Below, one piece after another: positions 26,672 through 35,114 of a DNA stretch of 64,000 bases. This DNA comes from CAYSWH01 sp964434775. GTDB taxonomy: Bacteria; Patescibacteriota; JACMRA01. Position numbers and translations under genes: made by a program. The stretch covers positions 16,706-80,705 of the forward strand of contig CAYSWH010000002.1 of assembly GCA_964434775.1 (NCBI GenBank), written 5' to 3'. Every line of letters begins with the position of its first letter. The first letter of the stretch is position 1. The notes below the pieces were generated by a model, which saw only the letters and a list, made by a program, of their open reading frames with translations, did no database searches and was not told the DNA's origin.

Positions 26672-27415
26672 TTAACCGAGTAATTTATTAACTCTTTCCA
26701 AATCCTCTAAATTACTTATCGGATACCAATATCCCTTGGAGACAATTAGTTCGGCAGGATTATCTTGGATATAAGGGTTGATTAAGTCGTCAGTCAAATA
26801 TTCCTCTCTGCTTGCTTTCTTGTTGGGATTTTGTAAAAAATTGATTACTTTGTTCGGGAAGTAGTAAAGGCCGATGTTAACTTTGTCGGATATAAATTCA
26901 GCAGGTTTTTCCACTACTTCTTTTAGAATCCCCTGATTGTCGTATTTGAAGACTCCGAAGTTCGGGAGTTTGGATTTATCTTTAATGGTCTTGGCGGCAA
27001 AGTAAGCTTTGAGAGGATCTTGAGCAATCCTATTTTTGAATTCCAGATAAATTAAATCTTCATTTAAGTCATCGGAGTTGATAACCAAGTAGTTTTTGGT
27101 AAGGTTCTTATTGTCGCTCATTACTCCGGTCCGAAAAGCATCTAAGGTCCCTCCGGTAGGGCTTTTTTGCCAAGCGTAATTTACCGGAACTCCTTTGTAA
27201 CTTTCTCCTATATGATTTTCTATCTTTTTTCCTAGGTAATTAACCACCAACACAACTTTTTCCACTTGATCCACTATTTTATCTAAATTGTGTTCTAAGA
27301 GTGTTTTTTTATTTACCTCAGCCAAAGGTTTAGGGGTAATTTCGGTCAAAGGTCTCATCCTTGTTCCCTTCCCGGCGGCAAAAACTATTCCGATTACATT
27401 GTTTTTTGAATTCAT
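26672..27415 (-). CDS. NDP-sugar pyrophosphorylase-like nucleotidyltransferase
   Basis: A 247-residue protein from ATG 27415; a TTG 5 codons upstream is possible. The N-terminal signature VFAAGKGTRMRPLTEITPKPL is the NTP-binding loop of the GalU/RmlA/GlmU family, with the sugar-nucleotide lysine in KPL. An Asp of the metal site is in INSDDLNEDL, and EKPAEF is present. It is short and lacks the left-handed beta-helix, so it transfers a nucleotide (UMP, GMP or dTMP) to a sugar phosphate; the sugar is unknown. It lies 4 bases after pdxT on the minus strand. An O-antigen-ligase-like gene nearby suggests surface polysaccharide synthesis. Confidence 0.85.
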   Translation of the reverse strand: MNSKNNVIGIVFAAGKGTRMRPLTEITPKPLAEVNKKTLLEHNLDKIVDQVEKVVLVVNYLGKKIENHIGESYKGVPVNYAWQKSPTGGTLDAFRTGVMSDNKNLTKNYLVINSDDLNEDLIYLEFKNRIAQDPLKAYFAAKTIKDKSKLPNFGVFKYDNQGILKEVVEKPAEFISDKVNIGLYYFPNKVINFLQNPNKKASREEYLTDDLINPYIQDNPAELIVSKGYWYPISNLEDLERVNKLLG

Positions 27416-27419
27416 AGAG

Positions 27420-27992
27420 TTATAGATCAAGAAAATATTGATGGATAAACGGGTCTTCCAGGTATTCTGGATGAAATGCTGCGGCCAGAATGTTTTGATA
27501 TTGAAAAAGAATCGGTAAATTTGAGTCCGTAGATAAAACTTGAACGTCTTTTCCTACTGTATCGACTTTGGGTGCTCGAATAAATGTTGCTTGAAATTTT
27601 TTGTTGCCTGGTAAAAAGACAATTTCCTTTTCAAAAGAATTAATTTGTGAGCCGTAAGCGTTTCGGGATGTTTCAATATCAATCAAGGAGAGATTATTAA
27701 TTTGTATTTTGGAATTAACCTTATTGGAAATGATTATCAAACCGGCACAAGTACCGAAAACATAAAGATCTTTCTTGCTCTTGGTTCTATGAATTATTTC
27801 CTTATCCAGGCCGGTAATAGTTAGAAGTTTACTCATTACCGTACTTTCACCTCCGGGTATAACCAAATGAGTAATTCTTTGTAGATCCTGAATAGTTTTT
27901 ACTCTGCTTGCATCATAACCAATTCTGCCGAAAGCCTCTTGGTGTTCTTCTACATCTCCTTGAAAAGAAAGGATACCAGGTATTTTGCTCAT
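27420..27992 (-). CDS. pdxT: pyridoxal 5'-phosphate synthase glutaminase subunit
   Basis: Releases ammonia from glutamine for PdxS. It is 190 residues, the family length. The class I amidotransferase residues are visible: GGEST oxyanion strand, the nucleophile Cys in GTCAGLII near 80, and the His-Glu pair in AAFHPEYL near the C-terminus. It is one base downstream of pdxS in the same orientation, so they are translationally linked and form the deoxyxylulose-independent PLP synthase. Confidence 0.96.
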   Translation of the reverse strand: MSKIPGILSFQGDVEEHQEAFGRIGYDASRVKTIQDLQRITHLVIPGGESTVMSKLLTITGLDKEIIHRTKSKKDLYVFGTCAGLIIISNKVNSKIQINNLSLIDIETSRNAYGSQINSFEKEIVFLPGNKKFQATFIRAPKVDTVGKDVQVLSTDSNLPILFQYQNILAAAFHPEYLEDPFIHQYFLDL

Positions 27993-27993
27993 T

Positions 27994-28863
27994 TTATTGA
28001 TCTCTTATGGCCATTTTTACATTCAAGCTGTCTATCTCCAAACCTTTCATCGGCTCTCCGAGGTTTTCGGAAATTTCCGCCAATTTCTTTGGATCTTCCC
28101 AAAATGTTACTGCCTGAACAATTGCTTTGGCCGTTTTTTCAGGATTGGCCGACTCAAAAATTCCCGATCCTACAAATACTCCGTCACTACCCAGATGCAT
28201 CATCAAAGCTGCGTCAGCAGGGGTAGCTATTCCTCCGGCTGCAAAATTAACTACCGGAAGCCTTTTATGAGCTTTGACCATTTCCAAAAGTTCTACGGAA
28301 ACCCCGATTTCTTTTGCATAAAAAACCATCTCTTCCTTACTCATCAATCCGACTTTCTTAATTTGAGCTTGAATTTCCCTTTGGTGCTTAACCGCTTCTA
28401 CCACGTTTCCCGTACCTGCTTCACCTTTGGTTCTTATCATGCTTGCTCCTTCAGAGACTCTTCTGAGGGCTTCTCCCAAATTGCGACAGCCGCAGACAAA
28501 AGGAATTTTGAACTTACTTTTATCAATATGATATTTATCATCGGCCGGTGTCAAAACTTCTGATTCGTCGATAAAATCAATTTCCAAGGCCTCCAAGATT
28601 TGTGCTTCCACAAAATGTCCTATTCTGACTTTAGCCATTACGGGAATTGATACTGAAGCCTTAATTTCCTTTATTAATTTGGGATCACTCATTCTGGCTA
28701 CCCCTCCTTCCGCTCTTATTTTTGAAGGTATGCGTTCTAGAGCCATAACCGCGGATGCTCCCGCCCCCTCAGCAATTATAGCCTGTTCAGGAGTAGACAC
28801 ATCCATAATAAGTCCGTTTTTTAACATCTGAGCCAGCTTAGTTCCTTCGCTATTAAAATTCAT
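27994..28863 (-). CDS. pdxS: pyridoxal 5'-phosphate synthase lyase subunit
   Basis: Builds PLP from ribose 5-phosphate, glyceraldehyde 3-phosphate and PdxT-derived ammonia. It has 289 residues from ATG 28863 (TTG at 28869 possible). The (beta/alpha)8 landmarks are NGLIMDVSTPEQA, MALERIPSKIRAEGGVARM, the first catalytic lysine in VMAKVRIGHFVEAQ, and the second in RTKGEAGTGNVVEAVKH. Dodecamer-forming PdxS is about 290 residues. A TTGACT-17-TAGTAA promoter-like pair lies upstream on the minus strand. The product serves enzymes such as LtaE. Confidence 0.97.
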   Translation of the reverse strand: MNFNSEGTKLAQMLKNGLIMDVSTPEQAIIAEGAGASAVMALERIPSKIRAEGGVARMSDPKLIKEIKASVSIPVMAKVRIGHFVEAQILEALEIDFIDESEVLTPADDKYHIDKSKFKIPFVCGCRNLGEALRRVSEGASMIRTKGEAGTGNVVEAVKHQREIQAQIKKVGLMSKEEMVFYAKEIGVSVELLEMVKAHKRLPVVNFAAGGIATPADAALMMHLGSDGVFVGSGIFESANPEKTAKAIVQAVTFWEDPKKLAEISENLGEPMKGLEIDSLNVKMAIRDQ

Positions 28864-29024
28864 AAACAATCAACCTTTATGGTTAATTACTAAATCAAAA
28901 AATAAATTCAGTCAATTCATGTTATTTATAATATTTAAATCGAGATTTTAGAATTCAAAGCATAAAATACTGATTATGTTTTCGGAAAGCCGTTGATTCA
29001 CAAAGTTTTTCTCACTCGAATTTA

Positions 29025-30455
29025 TTACTTACTATTGTTTTCTGTTTCCAGCCATTTAAAACCTAATCCCAGCAAAATGAAAATAGGCATAATATAGATT
29101 GGAGAAAAGGTGAGCCATTGAATACAGTAAGCCAGCAAGGAAATGCTTAGGGTCAGTCCGATTAAGTGGCTTGCACAATTGTTTAAACTTTTTAGCTTAA
29201 CTAAAGATCTCATAAAGAAATAAAATAGGGTTAGTAAAAAAACAAATAAGGATAGGATTCCTTGTTCCAGCCAAATTTCCAAGTATGTATTATTGACTAC
29301 AAAGTATGAATCAGGATTATTTTGCAGATCTCTAAGCATGAAATTGCTCAGATTGCCATATTGTCCGTATCCGGCACCGGTAATTATAAAACCGGGAAGA
29401 AGAAACCAGAAAGCTTCTACGAATCTTGATCTCTGGGAAGCAGAAGAAGATCTGTTTTGAATCGTTTCTATAAAGTTTTGAATTGTTTCAGTAATAAAAA
29501 AACGAATTTTTTCCGAGTAAAAAAACAAGTATGCTACTACCGGAGTTAAAATTACTGAAAACCAAATTCCGATTTTCAATAAAGGGAGGTAATCAAACCT
29601 TTTTCGCGTTAATAGAGTCCCGAAAATTAGGGCTACAGCCAGAGATAAGTATGCTCCTTTAGAAATATTTACGGTAAAAATGAAAAGATGAAAACCCAAG
29701 ACTATCAGATTGAGGTAGAAATTATTGACAAAAAAATGAATTTTTACAGGTAGGAAATTTCGTATTATTTCAAAAAAATGATCGGGAAACCGGAAAATAT
29801 ATTCCTTTGAGGCTAACCCGAAAAATAAGGCAATAATAGAAACAAACAACATTCCAGAGTAAAACAGCGGTTCTAAGGCAGTAGCATGAGGTCTGGCTAA
29901 ACCGAAGACTATGCCGGTATATTGAATTCTTAATCCTGTAAGACTAGCGGAAAGACCGATTAAATCTCCTAGCAACTGGTATAGGGCAAATAAATTGGTA
30001 AATGTTAATACTATTGCTAAGTTTCGTAGATGGTATTTCAGATTATCCGCAAAGTTGGCAACTAGAATTGAAGCCAGAAAAGTAATCAGAACAGCTGTAA
30101 AAGTTAGCAAAGCCCTTTTTGGATCTTGGATAAAAGGAAAAGAGGTTAGGGACGTAACCAAAAAAAACAGTAGAAACCAAGACAATCTATTTATTTTTAA
30201 AGAAAATAGTTTTTTATCTTTTTTAATCAATAGGATAATTAGAATCCAGACTGCGACAAAAGTTAGAATATAGCCAACTTTCACTGTAGCTCCTGCAATA
30301 TCAATTGAAGGAATTAGTTCAAACGGCAGAGAAACTACTATCAGTGAAACAATAATCCTTAGCCAAGAAGTGTTAACTAAAGGCCAAAATATCTTGCTTA
30401 TTGCCAAGAACATCAGTATTAGGCTTGGAACGAATAGTATATAATCATTAATCAT
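29025..30455 (-). CDS. O-antigen ligase-like polytopic membrane protein
   Basis: A 476-residue protein, almost entirely hydrophobic, with about 11-12 predicted membrane helices. One large soluble loop near residues 330-390 contains the GAGYGQYGNLS...NTYLEIWLEQGILSL stretch, the region where O-antigen ligase/polymerase (Wzy_C, PF04932) proteins carry their conserved motif. SKGAYLSLAVALIFG before it is also typical. Such proteins join or polymerise surface glycans outside the cytoplasmic membrane. It stands alone between pdxS and the divergent NAD operon; the acceptor is unknown. Confidence 0.75.
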   Translation of the reverse strand: MINDYILFVPSLILMFLAISKIFWPLVNTSWLRIIVSLIVVSLPFELIPSIDIAGATVKVGYILTFVAVWILIILLIKKDKKLFSLKINRLSWFLLFFLVTSLTSFPFIQDPKRALLTFTAVLITFLASILVANFADNLKYHLRNLAIVLTFTNLFALYQLLGDLIGLSASLTGLRIQYTGIVFGLARPHATALEPLFYSGMLFVSIIALFFGLASKEYIFRFPDHFFEIIRNFLPVKIHFFVNNFYLNLIVLGFHLFIFTVNISKGAYLSLAVALIFGTLLTRKRFDYLPLLKIGIWFSVILTPVVAYLFFYSEKIRFFITETIQNFIETIQNRSSSASQRSRFVEAFWFLLPGFIITGAGYGQYGNLSNFMLRDLQNNPDSYFVVNNTYLEIWLEQGILSLFVFLLTLFYFFMRSLVKLKSLNNCASHLIGLTLSISLLAYCIQWLTFSPIYIMPIFILLGLGFKWLETENNSK

Positions 30456-30593
30456 TAACTATTGATAAGTTTACGTAAGATAACTAAACAGAAAAATATT
30501 ACAAAAAATTGAAGAAGTAAAGCTATTTTTTTGCTTGACAGCAGCTCAAAAAAAGTAGTTAATAATAATATTTGTTTGATTTCGATCCATTTT

Positions 30594-31982
30594 ATGGACA
30601 AAGTTCTCTATATAGGCAGGTTTCAGCCTTTTCATTTAGGTCACTTGGATGCTGTTAATCAAATATTCCAAGATGGTGCTAAAGAATTAATTATTGGTAT
30701 CGGCAGCTCTCAGGAAGAGCTTACCACCAAAAACCCTTTTTCATATTATGAACGGCGGGAGATGCTTGAGAAAGTTATTGTCGAAAGATTCAAAGATAAA
30801 AAAATTGAAATTTACCCCATACCGGATTTTAGCAACTCACAAAAATGGGTCAAACACATTTTGCATGAACTTCCGGATTTTCAAATCCTCTATTCAGGTA
30901 ATCCCTACACTGAGATCTGCTTTAAAGACACTGACAAAGATTTTAGAGAATTAAATATTAGAATTAACATCAAGGCCACCAACATTCGACAGGCTATCCT
31001 CAATAACAGCAACTGGCAAGAGTACCTGCCGAAAGAAGTTAGTCAATACTTAAAAGAAAAAGATGCCGCTAAGAGAATTGAGGAAGTCTACAGAATTGAA
31101 GATAATATTAGTGCTCAGGTAAACAAAGCTTCAAAAAAAATAAAGAAAGTAGTCATTATTGAAAAAACAACTCGTTACTCATTTTTGGAGAGAGTAAATT
31201 ATTTAGACAAATTGGAAGAAGAAACGAAGAACGGATTAGAGTTAAGTCACAAAAATCATATCAAAGTAAAAAAATACCTTTCTCTGCAATTGGAAGAGGC
31301 CGGGATTGATTATACTTTTCTCAACGATGATTATGTAAATGATTTTAGGTGTGAAGATTATGATGCTATTATCTCTCTAGGAGGGGACGGTACTTTTTTA
31401 CAAGCAGCAAAAAATATAACTAATCAATATATTCTTGGCATTAACTCAGAGCCTGCTTTCAGCGAAGGAATGTTGACTAAGTACGATACAAATGAGTTGG
31501 CTGATATAGTGGAAAAAATGGCAAAAGGTACATATGAATTTACAAATTGGAATCGTTTATCCATAGCTATTAATGGGGTCAGATTACCCTATTTAGCTCT
31601 AAATGAAGTCTTAGTTGCCAAGCCGATGATTTATGAAACATCAAAGTTGGTAATCAAAATAAAAGATAAGAAAACATATGCTATCGGAAACGGGATAATC
31701 GTCTCCACCAAAGTAGGTAGTACAGCTTTTTACAAAAGTGCCGGCGGAGTATCTTTTGATACAGGCAATTACGGATATGTGATGCTTTTACCCATGAAGA
31801 TTAAGGGCAAATTAGAAACCTCTAAAGTATTGAATGGTGAGGAGGTTGTTAAAGTTATTCCTAAAAGAGTAGGTCATATAATAATTTTTGACGGAGATGA
31901 GGACAGAATGATTAGGTTGAATCAGGAAGATGAAGTGGAGGTCTTTCAAAACTCGGTAAATTCTTTGAGAGTGATAATATAA
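30594..31982 (+). CDS. archaeal-type NMN adenylyltransferase fused to NAD kinase
   Basis: 462 residues from ATG 30594; the longer frame from a TTG includes a -35-like TTGACA at 30535 and is not preferred. Residues 1-165 form a NadM-type nucleotidyltransferase: GRFQPFHLGHLDAV is the HxGH ATP site, and KATNIRQAI replaces the usual ISxT(E)R. Residues about 190-462 form an NAD kinase: IISLGGDGTFLQAA (GGDGT near 263), NEVLVA near 336, and GSTAFYKSAGG. One polypeptide could therefore make NAD from NMN and then NADP. It ends 10 bases before nadE. I know no common bacterial protein with this pairing, but I could not search for it. Confidence 0.9.
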   Translation: MDKVLYIGRFQPFHLGHLDAVNQIFQDGAKELIIGIGSSQEELTTKNPFSYYERREMLEKVIVERFKDKKIEIYPIPDFSNSQKWVKHILHELPDFQILYSGNPYTEICFKDTDKDFRELNIRINIKATNIRQAILNNSNWQEYLPKEVSQYLKEKDAAKRIEEVYRIEDNISAQVNKASKKIKKVVIIEKTTRYSFLERVNYLDKLEEETKNGLELSHKNHIKVKKYLSLQLEEAGIDYTFLNDDYVNDFRCEDYDAIISLGGDGTFLQAAKNITNQYILGINSEPAFSEGMLTKYDTNELADIVEKMAKGTYEFTNWNRLSIAINGVRLPYLALNEVLVAKPMIYETSKLVIKIKDKKTYAIGNGIIVSTKVGSTAFYKSAGGVSFDTGNYGYVMLLPMKIKGKLETSKVLNGEEVVKVIPKRVGHIIIFDGDEDRMIRLNQEDEVEVFQNSVNSLRVII

Positions 31983-31992
31983 TTCTTTTCAA

Positions 31993-33651
31993 ATGCTTCC
32001 TAAGATCAGACTAGTCCAAAAGAAATTTTTTCCGGAAAATCTGGAATACAACTTTCAAGTAATTCTTGAGGAAATTAGTTCCGGAATTTCTGATAGAGTT
32101 GATATTTTAGTTTTTCCGGAACTTAGTCTAACGGGATACCTTTGTCATGATGCTTTTTTACAGGACGAATTTATTGAAAAAAGTCAAAACTATTTAAATA
32201 AAATCATACCCAAAACCAAGGGGATAACAGTCATTTTGGGTTATGTTTCTTTAGATAAGACTAAAATTGCCGAGAACGGTCACTTTGTAAGATACAACTC
32301 GGCGGCAGTTATTCGTAATCAAAAAATTGAAATAGTTAGCAAGAAGGTTCTACTGCCTGAGTACGATATTTTTAGTGAGAAAAGGTACTTTTCATCAGGA
32401 GATAAAGCCATGATGTTTTTATGGGACGGGGTAAAAATCGGTTTAACTATTTGCGAAGATCTTTGGGATAGTAATTACCAGAAAAAGCCTATCTACGAGT
32501 TGTTTGAGGAGGGTGCTGACCTGATTGTGAATATTTCCAGCTCGCCTTACACAATTGGCAAGGTAAAGGAAAGATTGCGTTTAGTAGAAAAGAAGGTTAC
32601 CGGATATCACAAACCGGTAGTTTATTGTAATCAGGTAGGAGCTCAAGACGGTTATGACGGGCAGATTTTGTTTGATGGTCGCTCTTTTGTTTTAAGCGGC
32701 AAATCAGAATTACTTGCTATTGGGGATGGTTTTTCTGAAGAAGTTATTACTTTGGATTTAAGTAGTCCGTCTAAATCTTTTGGGGTAAAGGAATTTTTAA
32801 TACAAGAAGAACAAAATTATTTAAACCATATCCGGAAAGCATTAATGTTGGGCATTAGTGAATATTTTAAGCAAAATAAATTTACGAAAATATTTATTGG
32901 TCTGAGTGGTGGAATTGATTCTTCTCTAGTTGCTGTTTTGGCAGCACAGGCAGTGGGCAAAGAAAATGTAAAAGGGGTATTTATGCCCTCTGTTTTTTCA
33001 TCCAAAGAAAGCAGGGAAGACAGTTTTAAGCTAGCCGAAAATCTTGGGATCGACTACGGTGAATTACCTATAAATTCGGTTTTCGATTCATTTCTAGAGA
33101 TTTTGAATACGGAATTTCATCAAACCGGTCCTGATAACACTGAAGAAAACCTGCAAGCCAGAATCAGAGGTTCCTTGTTAATGAGTTTAGCCAACAAGTT
33201 TAACGGACTGGTTTTGGCCACGGGCAATAAAACCGAGTTAGCTCTCGGGTATTGCACTTTATACGGTGATATGTGTGGAGGTTTGGCTCCCTTGGGAGAT
33301 GTAAGTAAAGCCCTAGTTTATGAATTAGCTGAATTTATTAATCAAACTGTATCTAAAGAACTAATTCCAAGGCGGGTCATCGAAAAACCACCCACTGCCG
33401 AATTAAGGAATAACCAAACTGACGAACAGGCTCTTGGTGCTTCTTACGAAATAATCAGTCCCTTGGTGGAAGATTTAATAAACTCTGAAACTGGAAATTC
33501 GGTAGTTCTAAAAAAATATCCTGTAGAATTGACGAAAAAAATTCAAGAATTAATAAGTCGAAATGAATTTAAACGAAGGCAAGCTCCGCCGGCTATTAAA
33601 ATAACCAAAAGAGCTTTTGGCGTAGGTCGTAGAATAAACATGGGCGGGTAA
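31993..33651 (+). CDS. nadE: glutamine-dependent NAD+ synthetase
   Basis: Amidates nicotinate adenine dinucleotide to NAD using glutamine. The protein has 552 residues. The N-terminal nitrilase-type glutaminase (about 1-260) has the Glu in FPELSLTGY, the Lys in KKVLLPEYDIF and the nucleophile Cys in LTICEDLWD. The C-terminal ATP-pyrophosphatase domain has the P-loop GLSGGIDSSL near 305. Both active sites look intact. It overlaps functionally with the preceding NadM-NadK fusion: together they form a compact NAD/NADP operon with a 10-base gap. It is convergent with rsmH. Confidence 0.97.
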   Translation: MLPKIRLVQKKFFPENLEYNFQVILEEISSGISDRVDILVFPELSLTGYLCHDAFLQDEFIEKSQNYLNKIIPKTKGITVILGYVSLDKTKIAENGHFVRYNSAAVIRNQKIEIVSKKVLLPEYDIFSEKRYFSSGDKAMMFLWDGVKIGLTICEDLWDSNYQKKPIYELFEEGADLIVNISSSPYTIGKVKERLRLVEKKVTGYHKPVVYCNQVGAQDGYDGQILFDGRSFVLSGKSELLAIGDGFSEEVITLDLSSPSKSFGVKEFLIQEEQNYLNHIRKALMLGISEYFKQNKFTKIFIGLSGGIDSSLVAVLAAQAVGKENVKGVFMPSVFSSKESREDSFKLAENLGIDYGELPINSVFDSFLEILNTEFHQTGPDNTEENLQARIRGSLLMSLANKFNGLVLATGNKTELALGYCTLYGDMCGGLAPLGDVSKALVYELAEFINQTVSKELIPRRVIEKPPTAELRNNQTDEQALGASYEIISPLVEDLINSETGNSVVLKKYPVELTKKIQELISRNEFKRRQAPPAIKITKRAFGVGRRINMGG

Positions 33652-33660
33652 AATTAGATT

Positions 33661-34638
33661 TTAATTTTGACCTGTTTTTTCTAAAACTCTAAGGAGAGCA
33701 CTTCGGCTGCGAGGGTTGTTTTGGATTTCTTCTTCAGAAGGAAGGATTGCCTTTTTGGTTAAGAACTTAAAATTGGAGATCTTGTTGCCGAATTCATCAA
33801 TTTCCACCGGTTTGGCAGTTTCTCGCATAAAGTGAGTCACTATCTTGTCTTCCAGGCTGTGAAAGCAAACGACAATTAAACGTCCTCCGACTTCCAGCTT
33901 ATCACAACTAATTACCAAAAATCTCTCCAAGCTCTCAAACTCGTTATTTACCCAAATTCTCATAGCTTGCCAAAATCTACTTAAAATAGAATATCTCTTA
34001 TTCATAAACTTCTGAGGAATAGCTCTTTCAACGGAATCTACAACTTCCTCTACAGTAACCTTAAAACTTTCTTGTTGCCAATTTTTAAGACTTCTATACC
34101 TAACTCGAACATCTTGAAATAGGTTTTGGGCAATCCTCCCGCTGAATTGCTCACCACTATATTTATAAACAATCCTTTTAAGTTCGTCCACAGTCTTTAC
34201 TCGACAGATTTTTTCCCAAGCCTTTTTTCCTTTGGTCTTGTCAAAACGTAGATCAAATTCATCTTTAGGTTTAAGATAGCTAAAACCTCTGTGGCTGTTT
34301 TCCAACTGATTGGAAGAAAATCCTAGATCAGCGATAATAGCTCGAAAACTGTTGTCGGGAAAAGTACTTACAAGGTTAGAAAAATTATCTTGAACGAGAG
34401 TTAACTGCTGTTTCACGATTTTATTACTAAATTGTCTTTCTGCCAACTCTATTGCTTCAGGATCAAGATCACAGGCTACCACTTGATAACCTTTCTGAAG
34501 TAATCTCTTGGTATAGCCTCCACCTCCCAGAGTTCCGTCAAAAACTGTTAGTTTAGAAGTATTCGACAAGTCAGCATCGTCCACAAAATCCAAAACTTTA
34601 TTAACTAAAACCGGAATATGTTGATTATCTACTTTCAT
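33661..34638 (-). CDS. rsmH: 16S rRNA (cytosine-N4)-methyltransferase
   Basis: Methylates N4 of C1402 in 16S rRNA. It has 325 residues. The N-terminus HIPVLVNKVLDF leads to the SAM-binding FDGTLGGGGYTKRLL. The family blocks ADLGFSSNQLENSHRGFSY and CFHSLEDKIVTHFM are all present, so the enzyme is complete. In many bacteria rsmH starts the dcw cell-division cluster; here no mraZ, ftsL or mur gene follows. It lies just downstream of tRNA-Arg on the same strand, separated by an intrinsic terminator. Confidence 0.97.
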   Translation of the reverse strand: MKVDNQHIPVLVNKVLDFVDDADLSNTSKLTVFDGTLGGGGYTKRLLQKGYQVVACDLDPEAIELAERQFSNKIVKQQLTLVQDNFSNLVSTFPDNSFRAIIADLGFSSNQLENSHRGFSYLKPKDEFDLRFDKTKGKKAWEKICRVKTVDELKRIVYKYSGEQFSGRIAQNLFQDVRVRYRSLKNWQQESFKVTVEEVVDSVERAIPQKFMNKRYSILSRFWQAMRIWVNNEFESLERFLVISCDKLEVGGRLIVVCFHSLEDKIVTHFMRETAKPVEIDEFGNKISNFKFLTKKAILPSEEEIQNNPRSRSALLRVLEKTGQN

Positions 34639-34641
34639 AAT

Positions 34642-34663
34642 AAAAAAACCACTTGGGAGTGGT
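34642..34663 (-). terminator. intrinsic terminator after tRNA-Arg
   Basis: On the minus strand ACCACT (34663-34658), loop CCCA, AGTGGT (34653-34648) followed by a run of T (34648-34642). It begins 15 bases past the tRNA CCA end and separates the tRNA from rsmH. Confidence 0.75.
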
Positions 34664-34677
34664 AAAATGACTTTAAG

Positions 34678-34754
34678 TGGTGCAACCGACTGGATTCGAA
34701 CCAGTGGCCCACAGCTTAGAAGGCTGTTGCTCTATCCAGCTGAGCTACGGTTGC
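34678..34754 (-). tRNA. tRNA-Arg (anticodon TCT)
   Basis: 77 bases including an encoded CCA end. Acceptor stem GCAACCG/CGGTTGC with discriminator A, D arm GCTC...GAGC, anticodon stem ACAGC/GCTGT with loop CTTCTAA, and T arm ACTGG TTCGAAT CCAGT. The anticodon reads AGA/AGG arginine codons, which suit an AT-rich genome. Confidence 0.97.
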
Positions 34755-34772
34755 ATTTCGTTTTGAGATTTA

Positions 34773-34802
34773 ATAATAAGGCCAACTGACCTTTTTTGTC
34801 AA
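34773..34802 (-). promoter_or_regulatory. promoter of tRNA-Arg
   Basis: TTGACA (34802-34797), 18-base spacer, TATTAT (34778-34773) on the minus strand, about 19 bases upstream of the mature tRNA 5' end. Close to the sigma-70 consensus. Confidence 0.65.
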
Positions 34803-35049
34803 ATGTATATTTTTTCGAGATAGATGATAAATGTACTCTTTTTTAGCTAGCAATAAATATCTGCAAATCGGTAATTAATTTAGGGTTTAGACTAGATAAT
34901 AATTATTAATTTATCTAGTTTTAATGTGGTTTAGCTATACTTATAGTCTTCTTGTTCAAGATTTTCTGTAAAAGGTTCAGTAATCGGATAACCAAATCTT
35001 TGCAAACCTCCGCTACTTTCTTTTGCTAAGAACTACTCTGAGGAGGAAT
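34803..35049. other. intergenic stretch with 9-bp hairpin and 26-nt repeat copy 2
   Basis: The gap between tRNA-Arg and htpX is 360 bases. ACTAGATAA (34891-34899) and TTATCTAGT (34911-34919) form a perfect 9-bp stem, followed on the plus strand by TTTT. The second copy of the 26-base repeat (34914-34939; first at 3332-3357) overlaps its right arm. The hairpin could terminate plus-strand transcription, but no plus-strand gene is seen upstream. A possible 17-codon ORF follows at 35050. Confidence 0.5.
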
Positions 35050-35103
35050 ATGAATGAGCTTAAATTAAAGTTTATGTCTATTTATCTTAGAACACTGAGA
35101 TAA
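35050..35103 (+). CDS. possible 17-codon small ORF with strong ribosome-binding site
   Basis: ATG 35050 is preceded by AGGAGG (35041-35046), a perfect Shine-Dalgarno sequence spaced 3 bases from the ATG, which is rare in this window. The ORF encodes MNELKLKFMSIYLRTLR and stops at TAA 35101-35103. It is convergent with htpX, 11 bases before that gene's stop codon. The peptide is basic and could be a chance reading frame; no promoter is clear. Confidence 0.25.
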   Translation: MNELKLKFMSIYLRTLR

Positions 35104-35114
35104 TTGAAAAAAGT

